In this document: in pieces, positions 60,778-64,000 of the stretch
How the letters are laid out: every line of letters starts with the position of its first letter
Position numbering within the stretch: position 1 is the stretch's first letter
Assembly (NCBI RefSeq): GCF_004522215.1
Contig: NZ_SDLR01000005.1
Coordinates: forward strand, 589,086-653,085
DNA length: 64,000 bases
DNA from: Ammoniphilus sp. YIM 78166
GTDB taxonomy: Bacteria; Bacillota; Bacilli; Aneurinibacillales; RAOX-1
Reading direction: 5' to 3'
Translations under genes and position numbers: made by a program
Notes under the pieces: model-generated
What the model was told of the DNA's origin: nothing
Databases searched by the model: none
Seen by the model: only the letters and a program-made list of their open reading frames with translations

Positions 60778-63743
60778 GTCCAAGAATCTTCTCCCTCCTC
60801 TATTTGCGTTTTCGTCACCCGACAAACCAATTTATAGGGACACCACGGCTGACAATCTAAGGGAGCGACTGAAAAGTCTTGATGCATCCCCTTCCATAAC
60901 GTGTGGACCCGATCTCGCAATTGATGCTCTTCTACAAAAACAGAAGCGTCTAACTCCTTCACTTTTTGGGCTTGCTTGGATACATTGAAGCGGGTAGCTT
61001 TCTCGTGATCCCAGATGCCGTTCTTTGCCCGTTTGGCAGGATCCTTTAATGAAACATAGGAAGCTCCGTGTGGAGACAGGCTTTGAAACTCTTCTTGCAC
61101 CGCTAACAAATACAAGGGAAGCTGCAACTTTAACCCCGGCTTCACTTCGGTATGAAGGTTCATCGATGCTTTTCCTGACTTGTAATCGTAAATGACAAAC
61201 CCTTCTTCATCTCGGTCTAGTCGATCGAGCTTTCCTTCCACGGTAATGTTCGTCTCTTCGTCGATAGCTAGATGAAGACGAATTTCCTTTTCGAAGCGGG
61301 AAATTCTCATGCCCTCGAGCCCGGGATTATTCCAGAAGTGGTAGCGCTCAGCTGACCACCATTTCCTGAAGGTCTTCCACCAGCTGTCTTTCTCCTTTAG
61401 CAGGACGATGGGGCTTAACTCCTTATTTTTCTCCTCTACTTCCTTCCAAAGCGTGGCAAAGAGTTCTTCCAGCTGCTTCTCCGCCACTGGCTCCAGCCCC
61501 TCTTCCCGAAAAACAGAGAAAGGCTTCTCCACGACTCCAAGCTCGGTATAAAAGCGCTGAATAAACCGATGCTGCAAGGAGCCTTTCTCTCTTGCATCTA
61601 CCTGTTCAAGACGTTCCCTCGGTTCCTCTATTTCGAGCAGCCTCTCCATCGCATAGCGGAAGCGGCAGGCAGCATAACTTTCTAATGCCGTCACAGCGAC
61701 GGTATCCTTAAACAACTCTTCTTGCCATGTTTGGGTTAATGTCTCTCTACCATCTTCTAGCCTTTGAAGGTGTGTTCGCATTTCTAGCAGAGTATCCGGC
61801 ACTTTGGAGAGCTGTCTTCCCCGGCCCAAATGATAAGCTAGCTTCTCCATCCAATCGGTCTGGCTGTAGTATAGATACTCCCCTCCCTTCTTTCTACTGA
61901 AGCGAGAAGCCGTACTCCATATCGTATGAGTAGAAGGGATTTGCTTTCTTTTCAAACGCTGCTTGTTTTGGAAGGTATAGGTCCGTTTCCGCGCTCGACT
62001 ACCCACCTGGCGCTTGCGATTGCCTACATATTTGGATGCTAACAGCGGGTTTTCTTGATCGCTTCCTACCACATAGGAAAGGGTCAAAAACGGACTTAAA
62101 TAAGCGAGTTGTTTAAAAAGCAGGTCTTGCTTCGCTAGATGGGTTCGGCGGTCTGGCCTGGCAAAAGGAAATTCCATTCGATCAAGGTCGATTTCCTGAA
62201 CATATCCCTGAAGCTGATGGGGAGAAGGGAACACCCCATCATTCATGCCTAATACGTATAAATGGTTTCCAGAGAAAAGGGCAGCGTCGCGAAGGGTATA
62301 CAAACTTACCCCTGCGATTGGCGTACGGTCTTGGTAGATCTTCGTACTCTGCAGCAATTCCTCCATCCACGCTAAGAACGTATCCAAATAAACAGGATAA
62401 GACCCCAGACCCCGATCCTGCAGCTCTTCTCTTTTGGAGGTAAGCATAAGAATAAGATGGTCATAGGCTTTCCATTCCGTACATACCTTTTGCAAGAACT
62501 CCGTATTCTCGGCATCCAATCGCTTTTTCCAATGCTCAGCAAACCTTTGCTGCTGAAGAAATTCGAGAAGGAAATGAAGATAGCTCTCGAGGGTCCCCTC
62601 TTCAGACAAGGACTGATGAAGAAATAAGAAAGGATCGAATAGCGGTTGAAGCTCTTCAGGCAACACCCCGCTTTCGAGAAAACCTTGCTTCATCTTGGTA
62701 TATTCTTGCGGTGAAACATATAAGAGTCGCAAGAACAAATCAAACAACCCCAACCTGCCCCATTTGTCTTCTCGAGCATAGTTTTCTTTTAAACTCGTAA
62801 TCAGGAAACGATAGAATTGCGTTTCTTGAAAGGATATGTAGGAGGGTTGCTTCAGAGGGATCCCTCGATGCTTGGCAATCCGTTGAAATGGCTGACTATA
62901 CTCCTGCTCATTAAGGAGTAAAACACCAAACGAATCCCAGCCCCTCTGCCCTGCCTGTTCAACTACTTCATCTAGCATCCCATGAATTTCTTCCTCTACG
63001 GAGGACGCTTGCTTCACTCTCTGATGCTTTAATTTCAAGTTAGACTTAGGACCGCTGCTAGCAGAAAATCCCATCTGCGAAAGGTGATGTCTCGTTTCTT
63101 GTACCAGCTCCGCCCCCGGCACATCCGGTAAATAAATAGTCACAGGGATCTTGAGATCCACCACCGCTTGAAGGAGTTGGTATTGTAAGGGACTAAGATC
63201 ATAGAAGCCATCCACAACGAGATGTCCGATCGGCAGTTCAGACAATTCTCTAGCTCTGGCAACAGCTTCGAGACTCAGGTTCTCGGGATCTAAGAAACCC
63301 TGATTTACCCATTTTTCCTCATACTCCTCTAATAGAGGTCTCATAGCATGTAATCGGGCAGGAAGCTGATCGAGCGAGATGCCCATTCGCTTTAACTGTC
63401 CATACGTATTGGCATAGGCGATCGCCTCATGCTTCTTTTCCTCGCGATGGTCTCCATTGGTGTATTGACGCAGCGCCAGTTCTTGCATAAAAATCTTACG
63501 CTGGTGCTCCGTTGTTTCGGTAAAGCTAAGTCCCGCGCAATCCAATATCAGCTTGGCCAAGTCGTCAAACGTAGCAAAAGCTAAACCCGACTGCCTCAGG
63601 CGAGCCCTTCGCAGCCATTTTTTTGCAGGGAGCAAGTAGTAAATCGGATAAGGCATACTGTCTTGTTTTTTACGCCAGCCTTTTAAGCGGTTCGGATAAG
63701 CAATTTCAGTCAACCTCGAGCGCTTGATAACGAACTGGTTCAT
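60774..63743 (-). CDS. AddB/RexB-like nuclease subunit without Walker A
   Basis: 989 aa. The C-terminal PD-(D/E)XK nuclease (VEGKLDRLDRDEEGFVIYDYKSGK) and an iron-sulfur cluster set (Cys in YAACRFRY plus CQPWCPYKLVC) are clear. The N-terminus lacks a GxGKT Walker A, unlike B. subtilis AddB, and the protein is ~180 aa shorter, so it resembles RexB more. With the coupled AddA-like protein it should act in double-strand break repair. Whether a canonical addAB also exists cannot be seen here. Confidence 0.85.
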   Translation of the reverse strand: MNQFVIKRSRLTEIAYPNRLKGWRKKQDSMPYPIYYLLPAKKWLRRARLRQSGLAFATFDDLAKLILDCAGLSFTETTEHQRKIFMQELALRQYTNGDHREEKKHEAIAYANTYGQLKRMGISLDQLPARLHAMRPLLEEYEEKWVNQGFLDPENLSLEAVARARELSELPIGHLVVDGFYDLSPLQYQLLQAVVDLKIPVTIYLPDVPGAELVQETRHHLSQMGFSASSGPKSNLKLKHQRVKQASSVEEEIHGMLDEVVEQAGQRGWDSFGVLLLNEQEYSQPFQRIAKHRGIPLKQPSYISFQETQFYRFLITSLKENYAREDKWGRLGLFDLFLRLLYVSPQEYTKMKQGFLESGVLPEELQPLFDPFLFLHQSLSEEGTLESYLHFLLEFLQQQRFAEHWKKRLDAENTEFLQKVCTEWKAYDHLILMLTSKREELQDRGLGSYPVYLDTFLAWMEELLQSTKIYQDRTPIAGVSLYTLRDAALFSGNHLYVLGMNDGVFPSPHQLQGYVQEIDLDRMEFPFARPDRRTHLAKQDLLFKQLAYLSPFLTLSYVVGSDQENPLLASKYVGNRKRQVGSRARKRTYTFQNKQRLKRKQIPSTHTIWSTASRFSRKKGGEYLYYSQTDWMEKLAYHLGRGRQLSKVPDTLLEMRTHLQRLEDGRETLTQTWQEELFKDTVAVTALESYAACRFRYAMERLLEIEEPRERLEQVDAREKGSLQHRFIQRFYTELGVVEKPFSVFREEGLEPVAEKQLEELFATLWKEVEEKNKELSPIVLLKEKDSWWKTFRKWWSAERYHFWNNPGLEGMRISRFEKEIRLHLAIDEETNITVEGKLDRLDRDEEGFVIYDYKSGKASMNLHTEVKPGLKLQLPLYLLAVQEEFQSLSPHGASYVSLKDPAKRAKNGIWDHEKATRFNVSKQAQKVKELDASVFVEEHQLRDRVHTLWKGMHQDFSVAPLDCQPWCPYKLVCRVTKTQIEEGEDSWT

Positions 63744-63802
63744 CTTTCGTCCCCCGATCCTTTGAAAAATCCTCTATACCTGAGTATACCAAAAGACAAG
63801 GC

Positions 63803-63830
63803 AAAAAAGCGTGGATCCTATTGGAATCCA
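63803..63830 (-). terminator. Terminator of the aldolase gene
   Basis: Stem AAGCGTGGAT / AATCCACGCT followed on the minus strand by TTTTTTG. Confidence 0.85.
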
Positions 63831-63842
63831 CGCTCTTTGCCA

Positions 63843-64000
63843 TTAAGCTTGGTTCGACGAACCAAATTCTCTCATTTTCCCTTTAACCGTTTCCTTAATG
63901 GCATCCCTCGCAGGGCCTAAGTATTTACGCGGATCATATAGATCCGTCTTCTGGCTCAATACCGAACGTACCACCGCTGCTGAAGCCATTTGATTTTCCG
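63843..64000 (-). CDS. fba: Class II fructose-bisphosphate aldolase, C-terminal end (cut by window edge)
   Basis: The minus strand is open from the window edge to TAA 63843, encoding 51 residues: VVRSVLSQKTDLYDPRKYLG, PARDAIKETVKGKMREFGSS. This is the conserved C-terminus of Bacillales class II FbaA (glycolysis/gluconeogenesis). Only the last sixth is present. Own terminator downstream. Confidence 0.9.
   Translation of the reverse strand, partial: ENQMASAAVVRSVLSQKTDLYDPRKYLGPARDAIKETVKGKMREFGSSNQA

Overview
The window looks like a chromosomal segment of a spore-forming, low-to-mid GC Firmicute of the order Bacillales. The evidence is strong GGAGG-type ribosome binding sites, many Rho-independent hairpins, a SpoVB-like flippase, a KinB-like sensor kinase, GlnR/TnrA boxes and AddA/AddB-like proteins. 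No rRNA, tRNA, prophage, transposase or CRISPR array was seen. A Paenibacillaceae/Aneurinibacillus-type host would fit, but this is inference.

Layout. 1-9.7 kb is a run of small, mostly monocistronic genes: a partial SLC13 permease, a membrane protein resembling the Pyr4/PaxB integral-membrane terpene cyclases, S-adenosylmethionine decarboxylase, a degenerate HPr-like protein, an isochorismatase and a sulfite-oxidase-like molybdoenzyme. Within this run lie two genes that read through an in-frame TGA: a HesB/IscA-like protein (6758-7069) and a thioredoxin-like lipoprotein (8001-8540). 9.7-22.9 kb holds formate-THF ligase, thioredoxin-like and hemerythrin proteins, a DinB/glutathione peroxidase/IF-3 paralog operon, a SWIM-SNF2 pair, a two-component system divergent from a secreted His-rich protein, and a class I amidotransferase. 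23.1-23.65 kb is a 52-bp tandem repeat array. 25.1-34.85 kb is one urea operon, urtABCDE-ureABCEFGD, with two GlnR/TnrA boxes at its promoter. 35-47.5 kb has an aldo/keto reductase, pirin, PstS-like and CarD proteins, a thioesterase, an LRAT-like protein, an exonuclease, a duplicated NlpC/P60 hydrolase, an amidase, a SpoVB-like flippase and a MATE pump. 47.6-48.2 kb is a second 52-bp array with a different sequence. 48.3-64 kb has small genes, peroxiredoxin, an EutH-like permease, the RIC/ScdA di-iron repair protein, NfrA, an SLH protein, a BASS transporter, an AddA/AddB-like helicase-nuclease pair, and the end of class II fructose-bisphosphate aldolase at the edge.

The most notable result is the pair of probable selenoprotein genes less than 2 kb apart. 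In each, TGA sits where the family has its catalytic or ligand cysteine. In each, a hairpin with a G in the first two loop positions lies 21-28 nt downstream, as expected of a bacterial SECIS. Standard gene calling would truncate or split both. The second notable result is the two intergenic arrays with unrelated sequences but an identical 52-bp period, each unit carrying an internal inverted repeat.

Functional themes are thiol/oxidative and nitrosative stress (glutathione peroxidase, peroxiredoxin, RIC, hemerythrin, NfrA, thioredoxins, selenoproteins) and nitrogen scavenging from urea. The hemerythrin and RIC genes share a CRP/FNR-type palindrome, suggesting a common regulator. Start codons were chosen from ribosome binding site spacing, so some differ from the longest reading frame.
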